Positions 16,840-25,321 are shown, numbered from the stretch's first letter. The stretch: DNA of 64,000 bases from Rudaea sp. 3F27F6 (GCF_005503555.1 NZ_SCNG01000003.1:434001-498000), one strand, 5' to 3'. Notes: generated by a model not told the origin, from the letters alone. Translations and numbers: made by a program.

Positions 16840-17871
16840 TCAAGGGCAGCTCACTCCCTTGATTTCGGTCAGGCGGATCAGTGCCATCGAGCCGCTGGTG
16901 AAGCCCGGCACGATCGGCGCCCACTGCACGGTGGCGTTGTTGCAGTCGCTGAAGCGCATCGTCATCGTGCCCCACTTGGTCCGCACGATCTTGTTCTTGT
17001 CGAAGTTGGGCGGGAACATGCCGCCGGTGGCTTCGTACGCATCCATCGTCGCGGTGTCGCCCGCGTAGGTGCCCTGGCCGAGCAGATAGAAGTTGTTGCC
17101 GTTGTTGTCGTAGACGTACCAGAACGCGAGGAACACGTTGTTCGGCAACACCTCGACGTTGAAGCCGTGTCCGGACTGCGCGGGCAGATACCAGGCGCCG
17201 GTGATGCCGGGCACGATCGAGAACGCGGGCGGCGCGGCGTTGACGGTGAGGCTCAGCGGCAGGGTGTGGCTCAGGCTGCCCGAGGTGCCGGTGACGGTGA
17301 CGGTCGACGTACCGACGGCGGCGGTCGCACTCGCATTCAGGGTCAGCACGGAAGCGGTCGCGCCGTTCGCGGCGAAGCTCGCGCTGACGCCGTCGGGCAG
17401 GCCGCTCGCCGAGAACGTGACGTTGTCGGAGAAACCGCTCATCGGCGTGATCGTGATCGAGTCGGTGACGCTGCCGCCCTGGGCGACGGTCGGACTGTTC
17501 GACTGCGCACTGAGGCCGAAGTCGGGTGCCGGCTGCGAAGCCTGCACGGTGACGCTGCCGGCCATGCCCGATCCGGGCGCGCCGTGGATCTCGCAGTGGA
17601 AGCCGAAGGTGCCGGCGGTGTTGAACGGCACCTGCAGGGTCCAGCCGTTCGTGCTGGCGCTGCCGCTCGAGAACAGGCCGGTGTCGGAGACGACGTTGTG
17701 GAATCCCCCGGCGTTGGTGAAGGTGACGGTATCGCCCGGGCTGACCGTCAGGCTCGAAGGGTGGAATCTGAGGTCGTTGCCACCGACCGATACGGCCCAG
17801 TCCTTGGCCTGCGCGAACGAAGCGCAGAGCAGCAGGAACAGGGCGAGGCAGGAAAGTTTTCTGGCAAACAT
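16840..17871 (-). CDS. secreted cupredoxin (plastocyanin-like) with Ig-like and C-terminal domains
   Basis: A 343-residue exported protein. Signal peptide 1-22; blue-copper domain about 24-110 with type-1 copper ligands His58 (GGFHNV), Cys93, His96 and Met103 (FHCEIHGAPGSGM); Ser/Thr-rich Ig-like domain about 112-210; then a 130-residue domain (GAWYLPAQSGHGFNVEVLPN ... GGMFPPNFD ... FSDCNNATVQW) that I have seen as a recurring C-terminal module of secreted proteins in this group. ATG 17871 has GGAG six bases upstream; ATG 17883 lacks one. As first gene of the TlpA-DUF4266-DUF3570-ApbE run it could donate or accept electrons for that system. The ECF sigma gene is divergent. Confidence 0.87.
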   Translation of the reverse strand: MFARKLSCLALFLLLCASFAQAKDWAVSVGGNDLRFHPSSLTVSPGDTVTFTNAGGFHNVVSDTGLFSSGSASTNGWTLQVPFNTAGTFGFHCEIHGAPGSGMAGSVTVQASQPAPDFGLSAQSNSPTVAQGGSVTDSITITPMSGFSDNVTFSASGLPDGVSASFAANGATASVLTLNASATAAVGTSTVTVTGTSGSLSHTLPLSLTVNAAPPAFSIVPGITGAWYLPAQSGHGFNVEVLPNNVFLAFWYVYDNNGNNFYLLGQGTYAGDTATMDAYEATGGMFPPNFDKNKIVRTKWGTMTMRFSDCNNATVQWAPIVPGFTSGSMALIRLTEIKGVSCP

Positions 17872-18069
17872 GGTGCGCTCCATGATGGCGGGGGATCGAA
17901 GAAGGGATGTCCGGACTCGGCTGGCGGCTGCCGTTTCGAGTCCCGGCTCCGATGTATTCCGCCCTGCGCGGAAAAGGTTCATCGCATCGCGCAGACGCCG
18001 TGCGCAGCGGTTTCATGGGAAGATTCGCGCAAGATTGAACCGCCCGGCCCGGTCCTGGAATACACGGGA

Positions 18070-18687
18070 ATGGCAAGAGACGCGTCCATGTTTTCAAGGT
18101 CGGCGGAAACCGCAACGCCGCGGTCGGTGGCTTCCGCTGCGGACGATGCCGTCATGCTCGAGCGCATCGCGCGCGGCGACATGCGCGCGTTCGAGACCTT
18201 GTATCGCGCCTACTTCGCCCGACTCGCGCGCTTCATCGAGCGCACGACGCGGCGTCCCGAACTGGTCGAAGAAATTCTCAACGACACGATGTTCGTCGTG
18301 TCGACGAGCGCGCACAAATTCAATCGCACCTCGAAGGCCTCGACCTGGATTTTTGCGATCGCCTATCGCAAGTCGCTCAAGGCGCTGCGCGACGTGGACG
18401 ATCCGGTCGAGGCCGACGATGCGCTCGAAGCGGTGCCCGACACCGATGCGATCGAGCCGCGGGACGAAGTGATGCGCACGCAATTGCGCCGCATCCTGAC
18501 CGAGGCGGTCGATGCGCTCTCGGCGAATCACCGCGCGGTGATCGAGCTGACCTATTTTCAGGAAGCCGGTTATCGCGAAATCGCGGAGATCATGGGTTGC
18601 CCCATCGAGACCGTGAAGACCCGTATGTTTCACGCGCGGCGGCGCCTCAAGGCGCTGCTGCCCGAACGTTTGGAGGACATTCTGTGA
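18070..18687 (+). CDS. ECF-type RNA polymerase sigma factor
   Basis: A roughly 205-residue sigma-70 family factor with region 2 (FETLYRAYFARLARFIERTT ... ASTWIFAIAYRKSLKALRD) and region 4 (LSANHRAVIELTYFQEAGYREIAEIMGCPIETVKTRMFHARRRLK, helix-turn-helix at the end). The start is ATG 18070 or 18088; both precede region 2 and neither has a strong Shine-Dalgarno. The stop overlaps the GTG start of the anti-sigma gene (GTGA). ECF factors respond to envelope signals through a membrane anti-sigma factor. The cupredoxin operon is transcribed divergently across a 198-base gap and could be part of its regulon, which is untested. Confidence 0.92.
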   Translation: MARDASMFSRSAETATPRSVASAADDAVMLERIARGDMRAFETLYRAYFARLARFIERTTRRPELVEEILNDTMFVVSTSAHKFNRTSKASTWIFAIAYRKSLKALRDVDDPVEADDALEAVPDTDAIEPRDEVMRTQLRRILTEAVDALSANHRAVIELTYFQEAGYREIAEIMGCPIETVKTRMFHARRRLKALLPERLEDIL

Positions 18688-19343
18688 CCGCGCGCGTCGT
18701 CAATCTGGATTCCGCGCATCGCGAGGTGCGCGATCTGTTGCCCTGGTTTGTCATGGGCACGCTCGACGAGGCCGAGCAGCGCCTCGTCGACGAACACCTC
18801 AAGGCCTGCGCCGCCTGCCGCGGCGAACTCGAATGGGAACGCCAACTGCGCGAAGCGAACCGCGTGGCGCTGCCCGAGCGCGATGTCGATCGCGCGTTCG
18901 CGGCGCTGCGCGCACGCTTGCCGGCGCAGCCGCGCGAGGTGCCGCTGTTCGAACGGCTGCGCGACCTCGGCGAGCGTCTGCTGTCGCCGGCCTGGATGCG
19001 GCCAATGCTCGCGCTGCAGGCTGTCGCTATCGTCGGGCTTGCCGTCGCGCTCTGGGCGGGGCGCATGCCCGCGGCGGCGCAGGAGCATACCTATCGTGCG
19101 CTGTCGCGGCCGGCTGCCGCCGAGCCCGCGCGCGTCGTCGTCGCCTTCACTCCGCAGACCTCGCTCGGCGAAATGCGCCGCATCCTGCTCGCGAGTGATG
19201 CGCGCATCGTCGACGGACCGACCGCGGCCGACGCCTACATTCTCGCGATCGCGCCGGAACGGCTCGACGCGGCCGTGCAGCGGCTGCGCGGCGAGTCGTC
19301 GGTGTTGCTCGTGCAGCCGCTCGAGGCGAAGGCGGCACAGTGA
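18684..19343 (+). CDS. transmembrane anti-sigma factor with zinc finger and propeptide-like periplasmic domain
   Basis: A 219-residue protein. GTG 18684 overlaps the sigma stop and has GGAGG seven bases upstream. Residues 15-55 form a ZAS/zf-HC2 domain with the HxxxCxxC motif (His38, Cys42, Cys45). One transmembrane helix spans about 108-125, giving a cytoplasmic N-terminus that would hold the sigma factor. The periplasmic part (150-214; VVVAFTPQTSLGEMRRILLA, DAYILAIAPERLDAAVQRL, SVLLVQPLE) has a beta-alpha-beta pattern strikingly like the N-terminal prodomain of the protease encoded next (CYVLRVPPGANLDDVVRRL). This suggests, by inference, that the anti-sigma factor can dock in that protease. 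The next gene overlaps by GTGA. Confidence 0.88.
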   Translation: MTARVVNLDSAHREVRDLLPWFVMGTLDEAEQRLVDEHLKACAACRGELEWERQLREANRVALPERDVDRAFAALRARLPAQPREVPLFERLRDLGERLLSPAWMRPMLALQAVAIVGLAVALWAGRMPAAAQEHTYRALSRPAAAEPARVVVAFTPQTSLGEMRRILLASDARIVDGPTAADAYILAIAPERLDAAVQRLRGESSVLLVQPLEAKAAQ

Positions 19344-20593
19344 GAGCGTCGATCGCCGCGTTGGTGCTGTTTCTGTTTGCACTGTTCGGTGCCGCGGCGG
19401 CATCCGCCGAAGTGCCACCGAGCAGCACGGCAGCGCGCGAAATCCTGGTGATGCTGCGCCTGCCGCCGCCGCACTACCGGCCCGGCGCGAACTACGGCGG
19501 CAGCTATACGGACAGCGCCGGCAGCGCGGCGCGCCGACGCATTGCCGAAAGCCTCGCGCGCGAGCAGGGTTTGGAAGTTCTGTCGGGCTGGCCGATGCCG
19601 GCGATCGGGGTCGACTGCTATGTCCTGCGCGTGCCGCCCGGCGCGAACCTCGACGATGTCGTGCGCCGTCTCTCGCAGGACCGCCGCGCCGAATGGGCGC
19701 AGCCGATGAATCTGTTCCGCGCGCGCGCCGCGGAAGGCAACACGGCGGCGAAGGCATCGCTGTACTCGCTGCAGCCAAGCGCAAGGCTGTGGCGGCTCGA
19801 CGAGATGCATCGGGTCAGCACCGGGCGCGGCGTGCGTGTCGCCGTGATCGACAGCGGCGCCGATGCCGAGCATCCCGATCTGATCGGACGTATCGAAGTC
19901 GAGCGTAACTTCGTCGATACGCGCGAGCATACGGCCGAAGCGCACGGCACTGCGGTCGCCGGCATTATCGGTGCGCGCGGCGCCGATGCCGGCGTAGTCG
20001 GCATTGCGCCGGCATCGCGGCTGCTCGCGCTGCGTGCATGCTGGGAAGAAGCGGCCGCCACGCTGTGCAGCAGCTTCACCCTTGCGCAGGCGTTGCAGTT
20101 TGCGATCGGCGAGGATGCGCAGGTGATCAACTTAAGTCTGTCTGGCCCCGACGACCCGCTGCTCGCGCGTCTGATCGATGCGGCGATCGAGCGCGGTGCA
20201 AGCGTAGTTGGCGCGGTCGATGCGGATGCGATTAACGGGGGCTTTCCCGCTTCGCACCGCGGCGTGCTCGCGGTGTCGGATCGCGCCGGCGCCGCGTCGG
20301 CTTCGATTCTCTATGTGCCCGGCGCCGACGTGCCGGCGCCCGCGCCGGGCGGGCGTTGGAACTTCGTCACCGGCGCGTCGTTCGCCGCGGCGCAGATCGC
20401 CGGTGTCATCGCCCTCGTGCGCGAGGTGTCGCCTGCGCCGGCCATGCGACAATCGGCGGCATGGGTGCGATTTCCGCCAAGCTCTCCCGACGGTGCGGCC
20501 GGCTACGTCGATGCGTGCGCGACTTTGCAGCGCTCCGTGCCGTCACTGAATTGTGCATCGGCCCGCGCAGGGACGGCGCGCGTGTCGCGTTGA
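19340..20593 (+). CDS. S8 subtilisin-like serine protease
   Basis: A 417-residue exported protease: signal peptide 1-23, prodomain about 33-128, catalytic domain about 145-400. The triad is Asp171 (VAVIDSGAD), His202 (AHGTAVAGI) and Ser347 (TGASFAAAQIAG). The serine loop departs from the canonical GTSxAxP: Thr is Ala and Pro is Ala. Where subtilisins have the oxyanion Asn in AAGN, this reads VVGAVDADA, so the oxyanion hole is altered and activity may be low or specialised. GTG 19340 overlaps the anti-sigma stop, and its own stop overlaps the porin's TTG start. The tight coupling to a sigma/anti-sigma pair suggests a regulatory protease acting on the anti-sigma factor or an envelope substrate. 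Confidence 0.9.
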   Translation: MRASIAALVLFLFALFGAAAASAEVPPSSTAAREILVMLRLPPPHYRPGANYGGSYTDSAGSAARRRIAESLAREQGLEVLSGWPMPAIGVDCYVLRVPPGANLDDVVRRLSQDRRAEWAQPMNLFRARAAEGNTAAKASLYSLQPSARLWRLDEMHRVSTGRGVRVAVIDSGADAEHPDLIGRIEVERNFVDTREHTAEAHGTAVAGIIGARGADAGVVGIAPASRLLALRACWEEAAATLCSSFTLAQALQFAIGEDAQVINLSLSGPDDPLLARLIDAAIERGASVVGAVDADAINGGFPASHRGVLAVSDRAGAASASILYVPGADVPAPAPGGRWNFVTGASFAAAQIAGVIALVREVSPAPAMRQSAAWVRFPPSSPDGAAGYVDACATLQRSVPSLNCASARAGTARVSR

Positions 20594-21288
20594 GCGGCGG
20601 CGCCGGCCGCGCGCGCCGAACTCTCGCGGTCTGTTGCGTATTCGTTGCCGGCGTTGCGCGCGCGCAGTTCGCCGCACAGGTCGGCGTTGCCAGCGACTAT
20701 ATCTACCGCGGCGTGTCGCTCAACGACGGCCGGCCGACGCCGACCGCATCGGCAAGTTACGACGCCCCAGCAGGCTGGTTCGTCGGCGGCCAGGTCGCCG
20801 AAACGCGGTTCTACGGCGGCCACGGGTCCGAACCGCTCTGGGTTGCCGACGCGGGCTACGCGCATGCACTGACTTCGCGCTTGAGTTGGGAAGTCGGTGC
20901 GACGTATTCGATCTTCACCCACTTCGCCTATTGGAACTACGCGGAGACGTTCGCCGGCATTTCGGCGCAAAACTGGAACCTGCGTCTGTACTACGCGCCG
21001 AATTATTTCGGCAGGCAGCGGCGCTCGACTTATCTCGAATTCAATCTGACTCATCCGCTCGGCGAACACCTGCGCTTGATCGGCCATCTCGGTGCGCAGC
21101 ACAGTGAACCGGCGCGCGGCGGCAGCGACGATCTCGTTTTCGATGCGAGCCTCGGTGCCGGCGCCAAGTTCGAGCGCTTCGATCTGCAGTTGCTGTGGAT
21201 CGCCGCGAGCCATGCCAATTCCGTCTATCCCGTGCCCTCGTCGGACGGGCGGCGGCATTGGCTGCTCAGCGCGGCCTGCGCGTTCTAA
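20590..21288 (+). CDS. TorF-family putative porin
   Basis: A 232-residue outer-membrane protein. I place the start at TTG 20590, overlapping the protease stop (TTGA), because it begins a signal peptide ending VARAQF at about residue 24; no ATG lies in suitable position. The mature part begins QVGVASDYIYRGVSLNDGRP, the signature of the Gcw_chp/TorF family, and consists of alternating beta strands ending in a C-terminal Phe. Members are thought to be small porins. Its place at the end of a sigma/anti-sigma/protease operon suggests expression under envelope stress. Confidence 0.83.
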   Translation: MSGGAGRARRTLAVCCVFVAGVARAQFAAQVGVASDYIYRGVSLNDGRPTPTASASYDAPAGWFVGGQVAETRFYGGHGSEPLWVADAGYAHALTSRLSWEVGATYSIFTHFAYWNYAETFAGISAQNWNLRLYYAPNYFGRQRRSTYLEFNLTHPLGEHLRLIGHLGAQHSEPARGGSDDLVFDASLGAGAKFERFDLQLLWIAASHANSVYPVPSSDGRRHWLLSAACAF

Positions 21289-21298
21289 GCCGGCGCAG

Positions 21299-21769
21299 CT
21301 ATTCGCCGCGGCGCGGCGAAATCCACATCGAGATGTCGGCGTCGAAGACCACGTCGCCTGTGCCGTCGCGAACCTCGACGATGGCATGTGCTTCCTGTGC
21401 CGGCGCGTCGGCGGCGGGAACATCGACGCGCGCCGTCGCGATCAACGTGCCCTTGGCTTTCTTCAGATAGCGCACGCTCATGCCTTTCGGAATCCAGCGC
21501 TGGTTCGGCGCGATGCTCACGTCGGTGGCGAGTCCGCCGGCGAGTTCGGCAGCGTTGCACATGGCGATCGCGTGCACCGTGCCGATGTGGTTGCGCACCT
21601 TGCGCCGGTCGCGCAGGGTGACGACGCAGCGGCCCGGCGCGAGGTCTTCGATCAGCGGCGAGATCGAGGCGAAGTAGGGCGCCTTCATGCAGATGAGGCG
21701 CGTGAAAGTCCAGCGTCCGGCCGCGGTGCGGCCGAGCAGACGGAAAAGTCGCAGCGACTGTGCGGCCAT
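21299..21769 (-). CDS. DUF4442 hotdog-fold protein (thioesterase-like)
   Basis: A 156-residue protein with the hotdog pattern of PaaI/DUF4442 proteins: a long helix preceded by a strand (DLAPGRCVVTLRDRRKVRNHIGTVHAIAMCNAAELAGGLA), then antiparallel strands ending DVVFDADISMWISP. The HIGTVHAIAMCN segment corresponds to the HGG-containing helix of active thioesterases, but the double glycine is not kept. ATG 21769 starts 5 bases after the stop of the upstream PaaI gene, so the two are cotranscribed. The likely role is acyl-CoA or acyl-ACP hydrolysis or acyl-carrier binding linked to the FadE gene upstream. Confidence 0.72.
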   Translation of the reverse strand: MAAQSLRLFRLLGRTAAGRWTFTRLICMKAPYFASISPLIEDLAPGRCVVTLRDRRKVRNHIGTVHAIAMCNAAELAGGLATDVSIAPNQRWIPKGMSVRYLKKAKGTLIATARVDVPAADAPAQEAHAIVEVRDGTGDVVFDADISMWISPRRGE

Positions 21770-21774
21770 GGTGG

Positions 21775-22203
21775 TCAGGTGCCCTCGTCGGCGGCAGCGC
21801 GGGCGAGTTTGGCGATCGTGCCTTGCGCGACGGCGCACAGGGTTTCGCCGCCGGCATGCACCGCGTAGACATCGCAGCGGCACACGGCCTGGGTTTTTCC
21901 CGCGTTGACGAGCACGGCGCGCGCGAGCAGAAAATCGCCCTGCGCCGGCTTCAGATAATTGATCTTGAACTCGGCGGTGACGACTTCGACGCCGAGCCCG
22001 ATCGCGCCCGCATAGGTGAGCGCGTTGTCGGCGGCATAAGCGAGCACGCCGCCGTGGACGAAGCCGAACTGCTGCTTGAGTTCGTCGCGAATAGGAATTT
22101 TCAGCACCGCGCCTTGCGCAGAAAACTCGACGAGTTCGGTGCCGAGCAGCTTGCTGAAAGGCTGCTGCGCAAGCACTTTCTGACCGATGGAGAACAAGTC
22201 CAT
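21775..22203 (-). CDS. PaaI-family acyl-CoA thioesterase
   Basis: A 142-residue hotdog-fold thioesterase. The key helix begins FGFVHGGVLAYAADNALTYAG, with the HGG motif and the Asp on the helix that act in PaaI-type catalysis; the following strands AEFKINYLKPAQGD and QAVCRCDVYAV complete the fold. It would release free acids from acyl-CoA or phenylacetyl-CoA-like esters. It lies between fadE and the DUF4442 gene, consistent with fatty-acid breakdown. A 28-base perfect hairpin separates it from fadE. Confidence 0.85.
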   Translation of the reverse strand: MDLFSIGQKVLAQQPFSKLLGTELVEFSAQGAVLKIPIRDELKQQFGFVHGGVLAYAADNALTYAGAIGLGVEVVTAEFKINYLKPAQGDFLLARAVLVNAGKTQAVCRCDVYAVHAGGETLCAVAQGTIAKLARAAADEGT

Positions 22204-22232
22204 GACGTCACGAGCCGAGTTGAGTGCACTTG

Positions 22233-22260
22233 CCTCGTCCCCGCGTTCGCGGGGACGAGG
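22233..22260. repeat. perfect GC-rich hairpin between fadE and thioesterase genes
   Basis: CCTCGTCCCCGC and GCGGGGACGAGG are perfect 12-base complements around GTTC. No T-tract follows on the minus strand, so it looks like a REP-type or mRNA-stability hairpin rather than an intrinsic terminator. Confidence 0.65.
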
Positions 22261-22272
22261 GCGGAGAGAATC

Positions 22273-24741
22273 TTAGGCGACGCTGCGCAGCGCAGGCTGC
22301 TTGCTGCGCTTGACCGCCGCCTGCAGCTCGGCCGGATCGAAGTCGTCGACGCCGATGAATTCGAGCGTCGCGGTGCGCACGCGTTCGAGCAGCTTGCGCT
22401 CGTCGGCGGTGATCGCGCCGATCTGCTCGGCTTCGGCGAGCTGAGACGCGGCATCGAGGCTCTTGAGCGCGCCTGACTTCTGCGCCTTGGCGAACTTGCG
22501 CTCGACCGGCTCGGCGGCGATGACGTCGGGCAGCAGCTCGTTCATGCGGCCGATGACGTTGTTCGCGCTCGGCGTCAGATAGGTCCACTCGGCGAGGCGG
22601 TCGCGCGCTTCGTTCGGCGTCATCAGCAACGCGGCGACGCGGTGGCCGAGGCGGTCCGATGGCGGCACTTCGCGGCGGCCGAACGGGAACACGAGTGCGT
22701 AGAGCAGCCACGCGGCCGGACGGATCGGGAAGTTGCGCAGCACGCCGTCGAGCGCGTTCTGCATGCGGTAGGCGCAGTCGTGGAATGCCCAGGCGAGCAG
22801 CGGCTGGTCGGCGACCGGACGGCCCTGGTCTTCGTAGCGCTTGAGCATGGCACTGGCGATATAGAGGTTCGAGAGCACGTCGCCGAGGCGCGCGGAGAGC
22901 TTCTCCTTGAACTTGAGCTTGCCGCCGAGCAGAAGCATCGAGGTGTCGGCGAGCAGGGCGAGGTTGGCCGCATAGCGATTGAGCTTGCGGTAATAGCGCT
23001 TGGTGTACTTGTCGCCCGGCACGCTGCCGATCTTGGCGAAGGTCAGGCCGAGCACGAGGCTGCGCACCGCGTTGGAGACGGCGAAGCCCATGTGCGCGAA
23101 CAGTTCCTTGTCGAACGCGCGCAGGCGTGTGCCGTACTCGGGAATCTGCGCGGCCTGCATTTCCTTGAGCACGTGCGGATGGCAGCGGATCGCGCCTTGG
23201 CCGAAGATCATCAGGCTGCGCGTCATGATGTTCGCGCCTTCGACGGTGATCGCGATCGGCGAAGTCTGCCAGGCGCGGCCGGCGTAGTTGTTCGGGCCGA
23301 GCTGCACGCCCTTGCCGCCGTGCACGTCCATGATGTCCTTAGCGACTTCGCGGCCGAGCTCGGTCGCGTGGTATTTCGCGATCGCCGAAGGCACCGCCGG
23401 CTTCTCGCCGCGGTCGACCGCGGCGGCCGTCGCTTTCGACAGCGCGCTGATCGCATAAGTGTGGCCGCCGATGCGCGCGAGCGCTTCCTCGACGCCCTCG
23501 AAGCGGCCGATCGCCATGCCGAACTGCTTGCGGATGCGCGAATAAGCGCCGCTCGCGATCGCGCCGGCCTTAACGCCGCCCGATGCGTTCGACGGCAAGG
23601 TGATGGCGCGGCCGACAGACAGGCATTCGACCAGCATGCGCCAGCCCTGGCCGGCCATGTCGGCGCCGCCGATCAACTGCGACATCGGGATGAAGATGTC
23701 CTTGCCGTGCAGCGGGCCGTTCTGGAACGCGGCGTTGAGCGGGAAGTGGCGGCGGCCGATTTCGAGGCCCTTGGTTTCGCGCGGAATCAGCGCGAGGGTG
23801 ATGCCGATGTGTTCCTTGTCGCCGAGCAGATGGTCGGGGTCGTGCATCTGGAAGGCGAGGCCGATCAGGGTCGCGATCGGCGCGAGTGTGATGTAGCGCT
23901 TGTCGAAGGTCAGTCGTACGCCGAGCACCTTCGCGCCCTGCCATTCACCTTCGCAGACGATGCCGTAGTCGGGGATCGAGGTCGCATCAGAGCCCGCGGT
24001 CGGGCCGGTCAGGGCGAAGCACGGTACTTCGCGGCCGTCGGCGAGACGCGGCAGATAGTAATCGCGCTGTTCCTGCGTGCCGTAGTGCAGCAGCAGTTCG
24101 CCCGGGCCGAGCGAGTTCGGCACGCCGACCGTCGACGACAGCGAGCCCGATACCGACATGAGCTTCTGCAGCACGGCCGACTGCGCCAGCGCGGAGAATT
24201 CGAGGCCGCCGTACTGCTTCGGAATGATCATGCCGAAGAATTTCTTCTTCTTGACGAAGTCCCAGATCTCCGGCGTCAGGTCGGAAAGTTCATGCGTGAT
24301 CTGCCAGTCGTCGGTCATGCGGCAGAGTTCTTCGACCGGGCCGTCGAGAAAGGCCTGTTCTTCGATCGACAGTTCGGGCTTCGGCTGTTGCAGCAGCTTC
24401 GACCAGTCGGGCTTGCCGCTGAACAGTTCGCCTTCGAAGCCGACCGTGCCCGCTTCGAGCGCGGTGCGCTCGGTGTCGGAAATCTGCGGGGTGATTTTCT
24501 GGTAGATGCCGAGCAACGGCGCAGTGATCTTCTTGCGCCGGAAGTCGTCGAAGTTGAGCGGCACGCTGGCGAGGCCGAAGACGAGCGCGGTCAGCGCGAT
24601 CGCAAACCAGTGGCTGCCGGCGACGATGCCGACGACGAAGATCGCGGCGAAACTGGCGATCGTCCAGGTACGCAAATTGCTGCGGAAATACGCGCAGGCC
24701 ATCGAGGCGACGATGGCGGCGAGGAGGGGATACCAGTTCAT
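22273..24741 (-). CDS. fadE: acyl-CoA dehydrogenase FadE
   Basis: A full-length (822 aa; E. coli FadE is 814) acyl-CoA dehydrogenase that carries out the first, FAD-dependent step of fatty-acid beta-oxidation. Two hydrophobic segments at the N-terminus (about 5-25 and 28-62) anchor it to the inner membrane. The acyl-CoA dehydrogenase core follows (about 75-560; motifs GMIIPKQYGGLEF, CFALTGPTAGSDATS, GPNNYAGRAWQTSPIAITVEG), then the FadE-specific C-terminal domain (DUF1974, about 560-800). Upstream on the same strand are an SRPBCC and an alpha/beta hydrolase gene, downstream two thioesterase-like genes, and a divergent TetR regulator heads the group. Confidence 0.95.
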   Translation of the reverse strand: MNWYPLLAAIVASMACAYFRSNLRTWTIASFAAIFVVGIVAGSHWFAIALTALVFGLASVPLNFDDFRRKKITAPLLGIYQKITPQISDTERTALEAGTVGFEGELFSGKPDWSKLLQQPKPELSIEEQAFLDGPVEELCRMTDDWQITHELSDLTPEIWDFVKKKKFFGMIIPKQYGGLEFSALAQSAVLQKLMSVSGSLSSTVGVPNSLGPGELLLHYGTQEQRDYYLPRLADGREVPCFALTGPTAGSDATSIPDYGIVCEGEWQGAKVLGVRLTFDKRYITLAPIATLIGLAFQMHDPDHLLGDKEHIGITLALIPRETKGLEIGRRHFPLNAAFQNGPLHGKDIFIPMSQLIGGADMAGQGWRMLVECLSVGRAITLPSNASGGVKAGAIASGAYSRIRKQFGMAIGRFEGVEEALARIGGHTYAISALSKATAAAVDRGEKPAVPSAIAKYHATELGREVAKDIMDVHGGKGVQLGPNNYAGRAWQTSPIAITVEGANIMTRSLMIFGQGAIRCHPHVLKEMQAAQIPEYGTRLRAFDKELFAHMGFAVSNAVRSLVLGLTFAKIGSVPGDKYTKRYYRKLNRYAANLALLADTSMLLLGGKLKFKEKLSARLGDVLSNLYIASAMLKRYEDQGRPVADQPLLAWAFHDCAYRMQNALDGVLRNFPIRPAAWLLYALVFPFGRREVPPSDRLGHRVAALLMTPNEARDRLAEWTYLTPSANNVIGRMNELLPDVIAAEPVERKFAKAQKSGALKSLDAASQLAEAEQIGAITADERKLLERVRTATLEFIGVDDFDPAELQAAVKRSKQPALRSVA

Positions 24742-24763
24742 GACGAGGGACTCCTGCTACGGA

Positions 24764-25321
24764 TCAGGTGTCGTTCGCCGAGACGGCGAGCGAGGCGGGT
24801 GAAAGCGGACGAGGTGAGGTCTGGCGGTGCGCATCGGCACCGGCGATCAGGTGGCGCAGAAGCTTCACCCAGGGCGACCAGGGGCGAATCCGCGGCGTCA
24901 TGCCGACTTCGGTCTCGGCGCGCGCGAGGCCGTCTTCGACGAGGGCGTCGTGCAGCGGTCGGAAAATCAACGGCCAGGTGAGGCGCGCCCAGCCGGACGT
25001 GCGCATTTCGAGCACGTGGCGCAGCAACACGCTGTGATCGTTGATTCGGCGAAGCTCGAAGCGGTGATCTCCATCGAAACCGAGCGGCGTGGTGAAACGG
25101 AAAAGGACGATGCCGGATTCGCGCGAGTACGCGTCGACGACGTAGCGGATCGGTCCGTGACCGCCGCTCGCGCCGACGCCGAGCGCGCGGTCGAGCTTCA
25201 TGCGCGGCCAGTTTTCGACCGGCCAGAGCCGATCGTTGGCCGAGGCAAGCGAAGCGATCAGGTCCCAGACTTGGGCCGGGGTTGCACGCAGACTGCGCTC
25301 ATGGAGGTTATGCACGCGCAT
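24764..25321 (-). CDS. SRPBCC-family protein
   Basis: A 185-residue protein with a START/Bet v1-like fold: an opening HERSLRATPAQVWDLIAS, typical of the first strand and helix of SRPBCC proteins, then strands around IRYVVDAYSRESGIVLFRFT and HSVLLRHVLEM, and a C-terminal helix. Such proteins bind hydrophobic ligands in a deep cavity. The start is ATG 25321 (or GTG 25315), overlapping the end of the alpha/beta hydrolase gene by 14 bases; longer readings are entirely inside that gene. It lies 22 bases upstream of fadE, so lipid-ligand binding in the same pathway is a fair guess. Confidence 0.7.
   Translation of the reverse strand: MRVHNLHERSLRATPAQVWDLIASLASANDRLWPVENWPRMKLDRALGVGASGGHGPIRYVVDAYSRESGIVLFRFTTPLGFDGDHRFELRRINDHSVLLRHVLEMRTSGWARLTWPLIFRPLHDALVEDGLARAETEVGMTPRIRPWSPWVKLLRHLIAGADAHRQTSPRPLSPASLAVSANDT

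Noticed and set aside
16567-18687. 706-codon frame extending the ECF sigma factor far upstream
   Set aside because: The upstream part is antisense to TlpA and cupredoxin genes; sigma region 2 starts shortly after 18088.
22642-24981. 779-codon plus-strand frame over fadE
   Set aside because: No domains and no initiation signal; the minus strand encodes FadE over its full length.
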